Assembly (NCBI GenBank): GCA_965215215.1 | Contig: OZ244043.1 | Coordinates: 1,736,001-1,800,000, forward strand | DNA: 64,000 bases | Reading direction: 5' to 3' | Source: CALDTK01 sp965215215 | Lineage (GTDB): Bacteria; Bacteroidota; Bacteroidia; Chitinophagales; Saprospiraceae | Shown here: positions 1-7,922 of the stretch, piece by piece | How the letters are laid out: each line of letters opens with the position of its first letter | How positions within the stretch are numbered: position 1 is the stretch's first letter | Notes under the pieces: generated by a model | The model's database searches: none | What the model was told of the DNA's origin: nothing | Seen by the model: the letters and a program-made list of their open reading frames with translations, nothing else | Made by a program: the position numbers and the translations under genes

Positions 1-565
1 GCGCTTCCACAGAGTGGATCTGGAGCGCCGCGGTCAGCGTATCGCCGGTCAGGTTGCCGGCCTGCCCCTTGTAGGCGCGTACGCCAGTGTCCTCGAAGGC
101 CTGGGCTACGGCCAGGAAGGTGGCTTGGTTCGTGAACACGTCCGCGAAAGCGCCGCCGGCCGTGAAGTCGAACTCCGGCTTGTCGACGGCCGTACCGCCG
201 GCGCCCTGGATCGCTGTTTTGAGGAACTCCACGTGCTGCGTCTCGTGCTCGGAGATGAGCGCCACGGTCTCGCGGACGTCGCCGGTCAGGAGGTCGCCGC
301 TGTCGAGACCGGTCACGTAATACTCTGCCTCCAGGTACTCGAGCGTGAGGGCGAAGTTCAGCACGTCGATCGCGCTGGTCCCGGTGCCCTGGGCAAAACT
401 CCGGGTGGGCTTAAGGAACGCCGCGGCGGTGGGTAGGGCGACGACCGCGGCCTTACCGAGTGAGCGACCGAGGGTAGCGAACGCGTCGCGGCGGCTGGTC
501 GCCTTGTCGGCGATCTCCTGATCGGCCAACGCTTCGAAGTGGTTGAATAGGGATAGTAATTGCAT
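1..565 (-). CDS. Ferritin-like domain protein, Tat-exported (3' end outside window)
   Basis: The minus-strand frame is open from an ATG at 565 to the window edge, giving about 188 residues without a stop. The N-terminus has a twin-arginine motif (TSRRDAFATLG) followed by a hydrophobic stretch and an AxA-like site (SFAQ), so export by the Tat route is likely. The mature part (VLNFALTLEYLEAEYY, then EHETQHVEFLKTAI) shows the ExxY and ExxxH spacing of ferritin-like four-helix proteins of the Ferritin_2 type. It lies 21 bp downstream of a second, related gene and the two probably form one transcript. The substrate is unknown; such proteins are usually annotated only by fold. Confidence 0.8.
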   Translation of the reverse strand, partial: MQLLSLFNHFEALADQEIADKATSRRDAFATLGRSLGKAAVVALPTAAAFLKPTRSFAQGTGTSAIDVLNFALTLEYLEAEYYVTGLDSGDLLTGDVRETVALISEHETQHVEFLKTAIQGAGGTAVDKPEFDFTAGGAFADVFTNQATFLAVAQAFEDTGVRAYKGQAGNLTGDTLTAALQIHSVEA

Positions 566-586
566 GGATTGGTTGCTTTGGGGCGA

Positions 587-1303
587 TTACTGAGGGAGAC
601 CGCTGAAGTCGATGGTGGTAGTGATGAAGGCGTCGGCCATGGTGAGGACCTCGGCGGGCGTGCGGGCCTTGTCGAGGCCGTTGGCGTCGAGGACGTCGTC
701 GTCGGCGAAGGCGGTGGTGGAGCCGTTGCTGCTCAGGGTGCGGATCACGGAGGCGTGGCGTGCCTCTACGGACACAATCTTCCCGGCCACGAGGAGGAAG
801 TCGAGGTTCTCGAGCAGTTTACCGGCGCCGTTGTAGGCGCTCACGCCGAGGTCTTCGAAGGTTTGGGCGGTCTTCAGGACGCTGTCGCGGCTGTCGAAGT
901 CGACACTGGAGAAATCGACCGTGAGTGCGGGGATGGCGGCGCTCCCGATGGCCGTTTTGAAGAAGTCGGCGTGGGCGCGTTCGTGGGCCTCGATGTCGGC
1001 GAGCACGGCTTTTTCGTCGGCGTTGGCCCCGGCGTAGTAGCCGCTGGTTAACACCGTGGCGTAGAAGGCGGCCTCGAGCTGCTCGAGGGCGTAGGCGTAG
1101 TTGAGGATGCCGATGTCGCCGGTGCCGAGGTTCACTTCGGCGTCCGCGCCGGTCATGTCGTCATCGTCGTCGTCGTCCTTGCAACCGGCTAGGATCAGTC
1201 CGGCGCTCGCCAGCCCGAGTCCCGAGGTGCGAAAGAAGTTGCGACGGCTGTTCGGCGGGCGGTCGGTTACGACGCGAGGCGCCGTGGAGGTGGGTGTCTG
1301 CAT
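587..1303 (-). CDS. Ferritin-like domain lipoprotein with Tat signal and surface-export signal
   Basis: This 238-residue protein starts best at the ATG at 1303; an upstream GTG at 1339 overlaps an AGGAGGTG sequence and leaves no spacer. It begins with a Tat motif (SRRNFFRTSG), a hydrophobic segment and a lipobox (LAGC), directly followed by K and seven Asp residues. A charged K-(D/E) stretch right after the lipidated Cys is the known lipoprotein export signal of Bacteroidetes, so the protein is probably exposed on the cell surface. The body (YALEQLEAAFYATV, EAHERAHADFF, EARHASVI) is a ferritin-like helical bundle with Glu/His pairs that could bind metal. It is paralogous to the next gene in the operon. 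Confidence 0.85.
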   Translation of the reverse strand: MQTPTSTAPRVVTDRPPNSRRNFFRTSGLGLASAGLILAGCKDDDDDDDMTGADAEVNLGTGDIGILNYAYALEQLEAAFYATVLTSGYYAGANADEKAVLADIEAHERAHADFFKTAIGSAAIPALTVDFSSVDFDSRDSVLKTAQTFEDLGVSAYNGAGKLLENLDFLLVAGKIVSVEARHASVIRTLSSNGSTTAFADDDVLDANGLDKARTPAEVLTMADAFITTTIDFSGLPQ

Positions 1304-1586
1304 AAGACATGTTAGTTTTGGGTGAGTATGAAAATTCACCTCCTGAGACTGTACGTAGGGATACGGTTAAGCTAATTATCGCTTAACTCGGGGCTTGTAA
1401 CACCTGGGGAGATTCGCCGAACCGATCGAATAGGAGCGCGAAGCGAAGTCGTGGGTTAGGGTACGCTACTCGACGGCGAGGGAATCCAATCCCCGTATAC
1501 GGAAACGGATAAAGCCTTAGTTGCAAAAAATCGTAAAAAGTTTGGGGTGGCTTATTGGGGGTTGAGGGTGTTCTGCGAACTGTGTC

Positions 1587-1802
1587 TGGCGTCCGCAGTT
1601 ACGCCAGCGCCTGGCGCTGTACCTCATCGAGGGCAAGGACATCCTGGCTGCGGGCCCTCCGTCCGCTGAGTCGTTGCAACAGTCGGTCAACGGCATCCTG
1701 GAGGCCGAGACGGGGGTCTTTCAGGCCAAGCAGACCGGGGTGGATCCGCCGAACAAGCGCAATGGCTACTAGCCCAAGACGATCCGCTCGGCGGTCGTCG
1801 AC
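1587..1802 (+). pseudogene. IS256-family transposase fragment
   Basis: A plus-strand frame reads RQRLALYLIEGKDILAAG, then LQQSVNGILEAETGVFQAK, then PPNKRNGY, a TAG at 1770, and in the same frame PKTIRSAVVD. The RNGY-xPKT-I sequence is the characteristic end of the N-terminal region of IS256/mutator-type transposases (usually RNGYSPKT), so the TAG replaces a Ser codon. Only about 70 codons remain; no catalytic DDE part and no inverted repeats were found. It abuts a restriction-gene scrap on the other strand. Family assignment rests on this short motif only. Confidence 0.5.
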
Positions 1803-2041
1803 CCTTCACCTCTGCGATGAGGTACAGTGGGTCTTCGGGCCCATGTCCGTCGTCCAACACCACGACGAAGCCCGGGAGGTACTTGTGATGCTGGCCGCCG
1901 TACACGTACGGGATCTCAAAGCCGAGGCCCTGGTTTTTAACGTACCGAAGTACCTGGGAAAGTTGCTCCAGCACACGCGCCAGCTCGCCCTCCCAGCCGC
2001 TGTCCTCTACCACGTGGTCGACGTGGGAGGCGTCGGCATCC
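1797..2041 (-). pseudogene. C-terminal fragment of a type III-like restriction endonuclease subunit
   Basis: The minus frame (HVDHVVEDSGWEGELARVLEQ, VKNQGLGFEIPYVYGG, YLPGFVVVLDDGHG, LYLIAEVKG) matches the C-terminal nuclease region of large Res-type restriction subunits. The YLPDF-D-EVKG pattern is a PD-(D/E)xK-like core. The frame enters from within the flank of the aldolase gene with no start and runs into the antisense of the transposase scrap after EVKGRR, so both ends are truncated. It is a relic and not expected to be functional. Confidence 0.55.
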
Positions 2042-2043
2042 GT

Positions 2044-2718
2044 TTAAGAGCCGCCGCGCAGCTCCCGCACGAGGGCCACGAGCTCGCGGGTCTTAGCCTC
2101 GAGCCCGGCCCAATCCCGCCCGGCGATCACCTCCTTGGATACGAGTCCCGAGCCCATCCCCACGCAAATTACCCCGGCGTCGAACCAGCCTTTGAGGTTT
2201 TCGCGGTCGGCGGAGACCCCCCCGGTCGGCATGATGCTCGTCCAGGGTTGCGGCGCGCGCACGGCCTTCACGAAGCCCGGACCGTACACGTCGCCCGGGA
2301 AGAGCTTCACCACCTCCGCCCCGAGCTCCTCGGCGCGACAGATTTCGGCGAGCGTCGCGCAACCCGGATTCCACATCACCTTGCGGCGGTTGCAGACGTA
2401 CGCAATGTCCTCGCGCAGCACGGGCGTCACCACGAAATCGGCCCCCAACTGCATGAACAGCGAGGCCTGCGCGGCATCCGTCACGGAGCCCACCCCGAGC
2501 GCCAACTCGGGCATCGCCTTGCGGCAAAACTTGCGGAGCTCGCCGAAGACCTCGTGCGCGAAGTCGCCGCGGTTGGTAAACTCGAGCAGCCTGGCCCCGC
2601 CCTTATAACAAGCGTCGGCGATAGCCTTAGCCGTTTCGAGATCGGCGTGGTAGAAGAGCGGAACGAGCCCCGTGGAAGCCATCAGGTGGGCGACGTGGAG
2701 GCGGGAGTGGAGAGCCAT
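2044..2718 (-). CDS. eda: KDPG aldolase (2-dehydro-3-deoxyphosphogluconate aldolase)
   Basis: This 224-residue class I aldolase cleaves 2-keto-3-deoxy-6-phosphogluconate to pyruvate and glyceraldehyde-3-phosphate, the last step of cytoplasmic hexuronate breakdown. The family signatures are present: LLEFTNR (catalytic Glu), a P-V-L-R loop, the Schiff-base Lys in VVKLFPG, and the phosphate-binding PTGGVS and GMGSGL loops. It is the last gene of the uronate operon, 18 bp after the KDG kinase gene, so substrate flows directly from the kinase. Length and order are ordinary. Confidence 0.93.
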   Translation of the reverse strand: MALHSRLHVAHLMASTGLVPLFYHADLETAKAIADACYKGGARLLEFTNRGDFAHEVFGELRKFCRKAMPELALGVGSVTDAAQASLFMQLGADFVVTPVLREDIAYVCNRRKVMWNPGCATLAEICRAEELGAEVVKLFPGDVYGPGFVKAVRAPQPWTSIMPTGGVSADRENLKGWFDAGVICVGMGSGLVSKEVIAGRDWAGLEAKTRELVALVRELRGGS

Positions 2719-2736
2719 AGCTTGGTTTTGAGGGGA

Positions 2737-3774
2737 TTAGCGGCTCACGCGACCGCTGCCGTCGCCTTCGACGAGTTTCTCGACCTCCGCCACCGTCACG
2801 AGGTTGGCGTCGCCGAAGATGGTGTGCTTGAGGGCCGAGGCCGCCACCGCGAAATCGAGGGCTTTCTGGTCGTCGTCGGGGTAGGTGAGCAGGCCATAGA
2901 TGAGGCCGGACATGAAGGAGTCGCCCCCGCCCACGCGGTCCACGATGTCAGTGATCTCGTACTTGTCCGTGGTCAGCTGCCGCTTTCCGTCGTACAGGGT
3001 ACCCGACCAGGAGTTGTGGCTCGCCGAGTGCGAGCCGCGCAGCGTAACCACCGCCTTTTTGCAGCGCGGAAAGCGCTCCATCAGCGCCTCGAGCACCGGC
3101 AGGTAGTGCCGCGGGTCCATGTCGTCGCCGCTGGTCACGTCCATGCCCTCCGGGTGCAGCCCGAAGTGCTTCTCGGCGTCCTCCTCGTTGCCGAGAATAA
3201 GGTCGCAACCCTCCACCAGGGCCGGCATCACATCCTTCGGGTCCTTGCCGTACCGCCAGAGGTTCTTGCGGTAATTCAGGTCCGTCGACACGGTTACGCC
3301 CGCCGCATTCGCCGCCCGGATGGCTTCGAGGCAGGCATCCGCCGCGCCCTGCGAAATGGCTGGGGTGATGCCCGTCCAGTGGAACCAGTCCGCTTCCGCG
3401 AAAACGGCTTTCCAGTCGATCATTCCGGGCTCGATCTCCGCGATCGCCGAGTGCCCCCGGTCGTAGACCACCTTCGAACCGCGACTCACGGCGCCGACCT
3501 CGAGGAAGTAAATCCCGAGTCGATCGCCGCCGCGCAGGATTTGCGAGGTGTCCACCCCGCGGGCGCGCAGGGCGTTGCGGGCGCAGTCGCCGAGGTCGTT
3601 GTCGGGCAGGCGCGTGACGAAAGTCGAGTCCATCCCGTAGCCGGCGAGGGCCACGGCGACGTTCGACTCGCCGCCGCCGTAGATGACGTCGAAGGAGTGC
3701 GCCTGCGAGAAGCGGAGGTGGCCGGGGGGCGAGAGGCGGAGCATGATCTCACCGAATGTGACGATGTGTGGCAT
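2737..3774 (-). CDS. kdgK: 2-keto-3-deoxygluconate kinase (PfkB family)
   Basis: This 345-residue sugar kinase of the PfkB/ribokinase family phosphorylates KDG to KDPG. The N-terminus (GEIMLRLSPPG, then YGGGESNVAVALA) is the sugar-binding start of the family, and VGGGDSFMSGLIYG near residue 285 is the anion-hole/catalytic Asp signature (usually GAGD). The frame is open further upstream, but the ATG at 3774 begins the conserved domain and the extension has no similarity. It sits between the TRAP large permease gene and the aldolase gene, which supports KDG as substrate rather than another sugar. Confidence 0.92.
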   Translation of the reverse strand: MPHIVTFGEIMLRLSPPGHLRFSQAHSFDVIYGGGESNVAVALAGYGMDSTFVTRLPDNDLGDCARNALRARGVDTSQILRGGDRLGIYFLEVGAVSRGSKVVYDRGHSAIAEIEPGMIDWKAVFAEADWFHWTGITPAISQGAADACLEAIRAANAAGVTVSTDLNYRKNLWRYGKDPKDVMPALVEGCDLILGNEEDAEKHFGLHPEGMDVTSGDDMDPRHYLPVLEALMERFPRCKKAVVTLRGSHSASHNSWSGTLYDGKRQLTTDKYEITDIVDRVGGGDSFMSGLIYGLLTYPDDDQKALDFAVAASALKHTIFGDANLVTVAEVEKLVEGDGSGRVSR

Positions 3775-3796
3775 AGCGAAAAGGGGTAGGGTAGGG

Positions 3797-5101
3797 TTAA
3801 AGTCCGAAGAGGCCCGGCAGCCAGAGCGACAGCGCGGGGAAAAACGTAATGAGTAGCAGCACGACCACCATCGCCACCACGAAGGGGACGAGCGGTTTGA
3901 TGACCTGCGCGACCGAGACCTTGGCCACCCCGGCACCCACGAAGAGGATCGTACCCACGGGCGGGGTGCACAGCCCGATGCAGAGGTTGAGGACCATCAC
4001 GATCCCGAAGTGCACCGGGTCCATGCCGAGGCTCGTGACGACCGGCAAAAAGATCGGCGTGAAAATGAGCACCGCGGGCGTCATGTCCATGAAGGTGCCG
4101 ACGACCAGCAGCGTGAGGTTGATCAGCAAGAAGATCGCAATCGGATTGCTGACGGTGTCGACCAAAAAGCTCGTCATGAGCTGCGGGATGCTCTCGAAGG
4201 AGAAGAGCCACGACATCGCCATCGAGGTGGCGATGAGGAACATGACCACGGCCGTAGTCCGTGCACTGGCCAGCAGCACACCGGGCAGATCGCGCAGGTG
4301 CAGGGTCCGGTAGCCGAAGCCGAGCGCGGCGGCGTAGGCGATCGCGACGGCCGCCGCTTCGGTAGCGGTAAACACACCCACCACGATGCCGCCCACGATG
4401 ATGACGAGCATGAGCAGACTCAGCAACGCGCGCCCGAAATCGCGCAGCAAACGCGGGAACTCAACGCGCTCCCCGGGCGGGAAACCGCGTCGCAGCGCCA
4501 GGTACGCCGCCACGGCCATCAGCGCGAGTCCGACCAAAATGCCCGGCAGGTAACCCGCGATAAACAGCGCCGCCACCGAGGCGGAGCCGCCGCTCGCCAG
4601 CGCGTAGACGATGAGCACGTTGCTCGGCGGAATGAGCAGTCCGGTCGTAGAAGAAGTAATATTTACCGCCGCCGAGAAGGGCCGCGGGTAGCCCTCCTCC
4701 TCCATCCGGTCCGTCATCACGCTCCCGATCGCCGAGGCCGCCGCCACCGCCGAGCCCGAGATCGCGCCGAAGAGCATCGCCGCCAGCACGTTGACGTAGG
4801 CGAGCCCGCCGGGCAGACTTCCGACCAGGCTCTTCGCGAAATCGATCAATCGTCCGGCAATCCCCGCCCGGTTCATCAGCTCGCCCGCCAACACAAAAAA
4901 CGGGATGGCGAGCAGGGCGAAGGAGTCGATCCCGGTCGTCATCCGCTGCGCCACCGTCGCCACGGCGGGGAGCGCGGCGATATTGAGTAGCATCGTCGCC
5001 GTGGTCGAGATCCCGATGCTGTAGGCCACGGGTACCCCGTAGGCCAGCAGCCCGAAGAAACTCACGAAGAGCAGCAGGATGCTGATGACCTCGATGCTCA
5101 T
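3797..5101 (-). CDS. dctM: TRAP transporter large permease (DctM family)
   Basis: This 434-residue polytopic inner-membrane protein forms the Na+-coupled channel subunit of a tripartite ATP-independent periplasmic transporter. The residues are almost continuously hydrophobic with about 12 segments, including the typical GIAGRLIDFAKSLVG, SGSAVAAASAIGSVM and TPPVGTILFVG loops. The ATG at 5101 overlaps the stop of the small permease (ATGA), so the pair is translationally coupled. Given its neighbours the likely cargo is a hexuronate or aldonate such as glucuronate, fructuronate or mannonate; this is inferred from context. Confidence 0.92.
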   Translation of the reverse strand: MSIEVISILLLFVSFFGLLAYGVPVAYSIGISTTATMLLNIAALPAVATVAQRMTTGIDSFALLAIPFFVLAGELMNRAGIAGRLIDFAKSLVGSLPGGLAYVNVLAAMLFGAISGSAVAAASAIGSVMTDRMEEEGYPRPFSAAVNITSSTTGLLIPPSNVLIVYALASGGSASVAALFIAGYLPGILVGLALMAVAAYLALRRGFPPGERVEFPRLLRDFGRALLSLLMLVIIVGGIVVGVFTATEAAAVAIAYAAALGFGYRTLHLRDLPGVLLASARTTAVVMFLIATSMAMSWLFSFESIPQLMTSFLVDTVSNPIAIFLLINLTLLVVGTFMDMTPAVLIFTPIFLPVVTSLGMDPVHFGIVMVLNLCIGLCTPPVGTILFVGAGVAKVSVAQVIKPLVPFVVAMVVVLLLITFFPALSLWLPGLFGL

Positions 5102-5634
5102 TCGGCGAGGTTTACCTCCGCGGCTACGCTCGCCGGCCGCGGCGCGACGGTGGCGTGGTGGAGCGAAAAGAACATGATCAGTAGGCCGCTCACCGGTACC
5201 ACCGCGTAGACGACGCCGAGCGGTACGCCCATCGCCGGGGACACCTGCCCGAGCCGCGCCACCGTGTACACGAGGTAGCCGCCGCCCACCACCATCACCA
5301 CGAGCGCGAACCCGAACATCCACCACTCCACGGCGCGCGCGCGCCGCAGGCGTGCCCGCTCCTCGAGCTTGCGGGTGAGGAAATCCATCGTCAGGTGCTC
5401 CCGCCGCCCGTTGAGGTACGCGGCGCCCAGCACCGTGAGCCAGATGAGGGCGAAGCGGGCGAGCTCCTCGGTGAAGGAGCTCGACTCGCCGACCACGTAG
5501 CGACTGAAGACCTGCCAGAGCACGTCCGCCACCATCACCGCGAAAATGGCGACCAGCAGGAGCTCGAGCGCCCGCATCGCGCCGGCGAACACACGCCCGG
5601 AGGGAGTGTCGTTATGTACCTCAACTACACTCAC
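5098..5634 (-). CDS. dctQ: TRAP transporter small permease (DctQ family)
   Basis: This 178-residue membrane protein has four predicted transmembrane segments (around residues 23-45, 60-75, 103-122 and 140-158) and the family motif VFSRYVVGESSSFTEELARFALIWLTVLGAA. It pairs with the large permease and docks the binding protein. Its ATG overlaps the end of the uxuA-dctP gene by 4 bp and its stop overlaps the dctM start, so binding protein, DctQ and DctM are coupled in order. Confidence 0.9.
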   Translation of the reverse strand: MSVVEVHNDTPSGRVFAGAMRALELLLVAIFAVMVADVLWQVFSRYVVGESSSFTEELARFALIWLTVLGAAYLNGRREHLTMDFLTRKLEERARLRRARAVEWWMFGFALVVMVVGGGYLVYTVARLGQVSPAMGVPLGVVYAVVPVSGLLIMFFSLHHATVAPRPASVAAEVNLAE

Positions 5635-7754
5635 TGCGCTTCGATTTCTTTAATGAGTGCCTTCCGCTCGGGTGTGTTGGCGAAGGCGGCGAGCACGCTT
5701 TCGGTTTCCTTGCGGAAGGCGTCCTTGTCGACCTCGATCACCTCGACCCCCGCCGCCCGCACTTTCTCCATCGACGCGGCCACGTCCTCCGACCAGAATT
5801 TGCGCTCCGCCCCCACCGACGACTGCGCCGCCTCGCGCAGCCAGGCCTGTTCCTGTTCGGAGAGCTCGTCCCAGTAGGTCGTCGACATCACGAGCACGTC
5901 CGGCATCGCGGAGTGCTCGTCGAGGCTGTAGTACTTCGCTATCTCGTAGTGCCCGGCCGTCAGGAAGCTCGGTGCGTTATTCTCGGCACCGTCCACCACG
6001 CCCTGCTGCAGCGCGGTGTACAGCTCGCCGTAGGCCATCGGCGTGGCCGAGCCGCCCAGGGCGTCGACCATGTCGACGGACATCTGGTGACTCATCACCC
6101 GGATCTTCTGGCCGCGCAGGTCGGCGGGCGTCCGGATCGGCTTGCGCACGGTGTAAAAGCTGCGCGTACCGGCGTTGTAGAAGCAAAGCCCCCGCAGCAA
6201 CTTATCGGTACCGGAATCTAAAATTTGCTGACCGATCGGCCCCTCTAACACGCGGAACAAATGGTCCTCGTCGCGAAAGAGGTAGGGCACGCCGAGCACC
6301 TCGTACTCCGGCGCGAAATTGGCCATCGCCGCCGCCGAGACCTTCGTCATCGGGATGCTCCCGAGCTGGAGCAGCTCCAGTACCTCCCGCTCGCTGCCGA
6401 GCTGGCCGTCGGGAAAGATTTTGATGGCGAGCTCGCCGTCGGACAGGCGCTCCACCTCCTCGGCGAACACCTCCATCCCGCGGTGCACCGGGTGCACCAC
6501 CGGCAGGGTGTGGGCGAGGTAGACGGTCTTCGGACCCGCGGCCTCCCCGCAGGACGCCAGCAAAACACTCGCCAGCAGCAACAGCGCCGCTATCCCCCCG
6601 GAGGCGGTTCGCACAATCGCGTACATCACCCCCCGCAGCTCGGCCAGGCCGCGCAGGCGCCCGATGGCCGAGTAGCCGGGGTTGGTCTTTTTGCCGAGGT
6701 CGTCGAGCATCTGGTGGCCGTGGTCCGGGCGCACCGGTAGCGCCACGTCGCCCTTGCGCGCGGCGGCGGCCATGAGCTCCCGCAGCACGGCGTACATGTC
6801 CACGTCGCCGTCGAGGTGGTCGGCCTCGACGAAGTTGCCCGCGGCGTCGCGTCGGGTGCTGCGCAGGTGCACGAAGTGCGTCCGGTCGCCGAACTCCCGC
6901 GCCATCGCCGGGAGGTCGTTGTCGGCCCGCACCCCGTAGCTCCCCGTACAGAAGCAGAGGCCGTTGGCGGGACTGTCCACGGCCGCTAACAGATGGCGCG
7001 CATCGGCGGCCGTACTCACCACGCGCGGGAGCCCGAGAATCGGGAAGGGTGGATCGTCCGGGTGGATCGCGAGCAGCACACCCGCCTCCTCGGCCACCGG
7101 CGCGATCTCACCGACGAACCGCACGAGGTTTTGCCGCAAGGCTTCCGCGTCGATGCCCGCGTAGCTTTGCAGGCTTTCGCCAAAACCCGCCATGCCGTCG
7201 GCGGCGGTCGTGGTGCCTCCGGGTAGACCGGCGATGATGTTGCGGGTGAGTAGCTCCCGCTCGGCGGCGGACATCCCGCCGAAGCGACGACGCGCTTCGG
7301 CCCGCTCGGCCTCGGTGTAGTCGTCCGCCGCGCCGACCCGCGCGAGGATGTATAGTTCGAAGGCCGCGAAGGCCATCCGGTCGAAGCGGAGGGCGCGACT
7401 GCCGTCCGGCAGCTCGTAGGCGAGGTCGGTGCGCGTCCAGTCGCACACGGGCATGAAGTTGTAGGTGAGTACCGGGATGCCGGCCGCGCCGAGGTTGCGG
7501 ATGCAGACTTTGTAGTTGTCAATGTAGCGCCGGAAATCTCCGGAGCGGCGCTTGGTGTCCTCGTGGACGGGTACGCTTTCGACGACGTCCCAGGTCAGTC
7601 CGGCCGCCTCGACGAGCTCCTTCCGCTCGGCGATCGCCTCCGCGGTCCACACTTCCCCGTTCGGCACCTGGTGCAGGGCCGTAACCACGCCCGTAGCCCC
7701 CGCCTGCCGGATGTCGGCCAGCGACACCGGGTCGTCGGGACCGTACCAGCGCAT
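5631..7754 (-). CDS. uxuA-dctP: Mannonate dehydratase fused in frame to TRAP substrate-binding lipoprotein
   Basis: One 707-codon frame contains two full-length genes. Residues 1-376 are mannonate dehydratase (D-mannonate to 2-keto-3-deoxygluconate): N-terminal RWYGPDDPVSLADIRQAGA, VLTYNFMPVCDWTRTDL, HPDDPPFP, CFCTGSYGVR and RPDHGHQMLDD, the usual metal-site regions, ending at the normal family terminus GLAELRGVM. Residues 377-707 are a DctP-type solute-binding protein that begins with its own signal and lipobox (ALLLLASVLLASC) and carries the ligand-clamp region GQKIRVMSHQ and ELYTALQQGVVDGAENN. No stop separates them. An ATG at 6626, preceded by GGGGGGTG, could start the binding protein separately (331 residues). 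A cytoplasmic enzyme tied to a secreted lipoprotein is implausible as one mature protein, so internal initiation is the better model; a lost uxuA stop or a sequence error is the alternative. Confidence 0.88.
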   Translation of the reverse strand: MRWYGPDDPVSLADIRQAGATGVVTALHQVPNGEVWTAEAIAERKELVEAAGLTWDVVESVPVHEDTKRRSGDFRRYIDNYKVCIRNLGAAGIPVLTYNFMPVCDWTRTDLAYELPDGSRALRFDRMAFAAFELYILARVGAADDYTEAERAEARRRFGGMSAAERELLTRNIIAGLPGGTTTAADGMAGFGESLQSYAGIDAEALRQNLVRFVGEIAPVAEEAGVLLAIHPDDPPFPILGLPRVVSTAADARHLLAAVDSPANGLCFCTGSYGVRADNDLPAMAREFGDRTHFVHLRSTRRDAAGNFVEADHLDGDVDMYAVLRELMAAAARKGDVALPVRPDHGHQMLDDLGKKTNPGYSAIGRLRGLAELRGVMYAIVRTASGGIAALLLLASVLLASCGEAAGPKTVYLAHTLPVVHPVHRGMEVFAEEVERLSDGELAIKIFPDGQLGSEREVLELLQLGSIPMTKVSAAAMANFAPEYEVLGVPYLFRDEDHLFRVLEGPIGQQILDSGTDKLLRGLCFYNAGTRSFYTVRKPIRTPADLRGQKIRVMSHQMSVDMVDALGGSATPMAYGELYTALQQGVVDGAENNAPSFLTAGHYEIAKYYSLDEHSAMPDVLVMSTTYWDELSEQEQAWLREAAQSSVGAERKFWSEDVAASMEKVRAAGVEVIEVDKDAFRKETESVLAAFANTPERKALIKEIEAQ
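7172..7187 (-). repeat. Dispersed motif GGTTTTGGCGAAAGCC (copy in uxuA)
   Basis: Exact 16-bp copy in the mannonate dehydratase part, coding GFGES. Other exact copies of the 15-bp core are at 8326-8340, 10204-10218, 20151-20166, 20313-20328, 48195-48210, 49213-49228 and 51336-51350. Confidence 0.8.
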
Positions 7755-7877
7755 AGTCTGTTGAAGTGCTTTCAGGACTCGGTTTTGATTTTTCTGTTGC
7801 TCATTAATTCTCTCTACTCTTCTCCCACCCGAAACACGCCCCCGGGGGGCCGTTAGGCGAGCTCCGCTCGTGGCCCC

Positions 7878-7893
7878 TTGGCACTGCTGCCAA
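7878..7893 (-). terminator. Short hairpin between SDR and uxuA genes
   Basis: TTGGCA-CTGC-TGCCAA forms a 6-bp stem with a 4-base loop in the 168-bp gap between the oxidoreductase and mannonate dehydratase genes. No convincing T-run follows on the minus strand, so it may attenuate or process the transcript rather than end it. Weak evidence. Confidence 0.25.
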
Positions 7894-7922
7894 TTTCACC
7901 CCGCACGCTGCTCTACGCCAAC

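Noticed and set aside
1555..3789. 744-codon plus-strand frame over the aldolase and kinase genes
   Set aside because: It is the antisense of eda and kdgK, which have clear family motifs on the minus strand; long antisense frames are expected at this GC content.
2737..3936. Extended N-terminus of the KDG kinase
   Set aside because: The extra residues lie inside dctM read out of frame and the conserved domain begins at the ATG at 3774.
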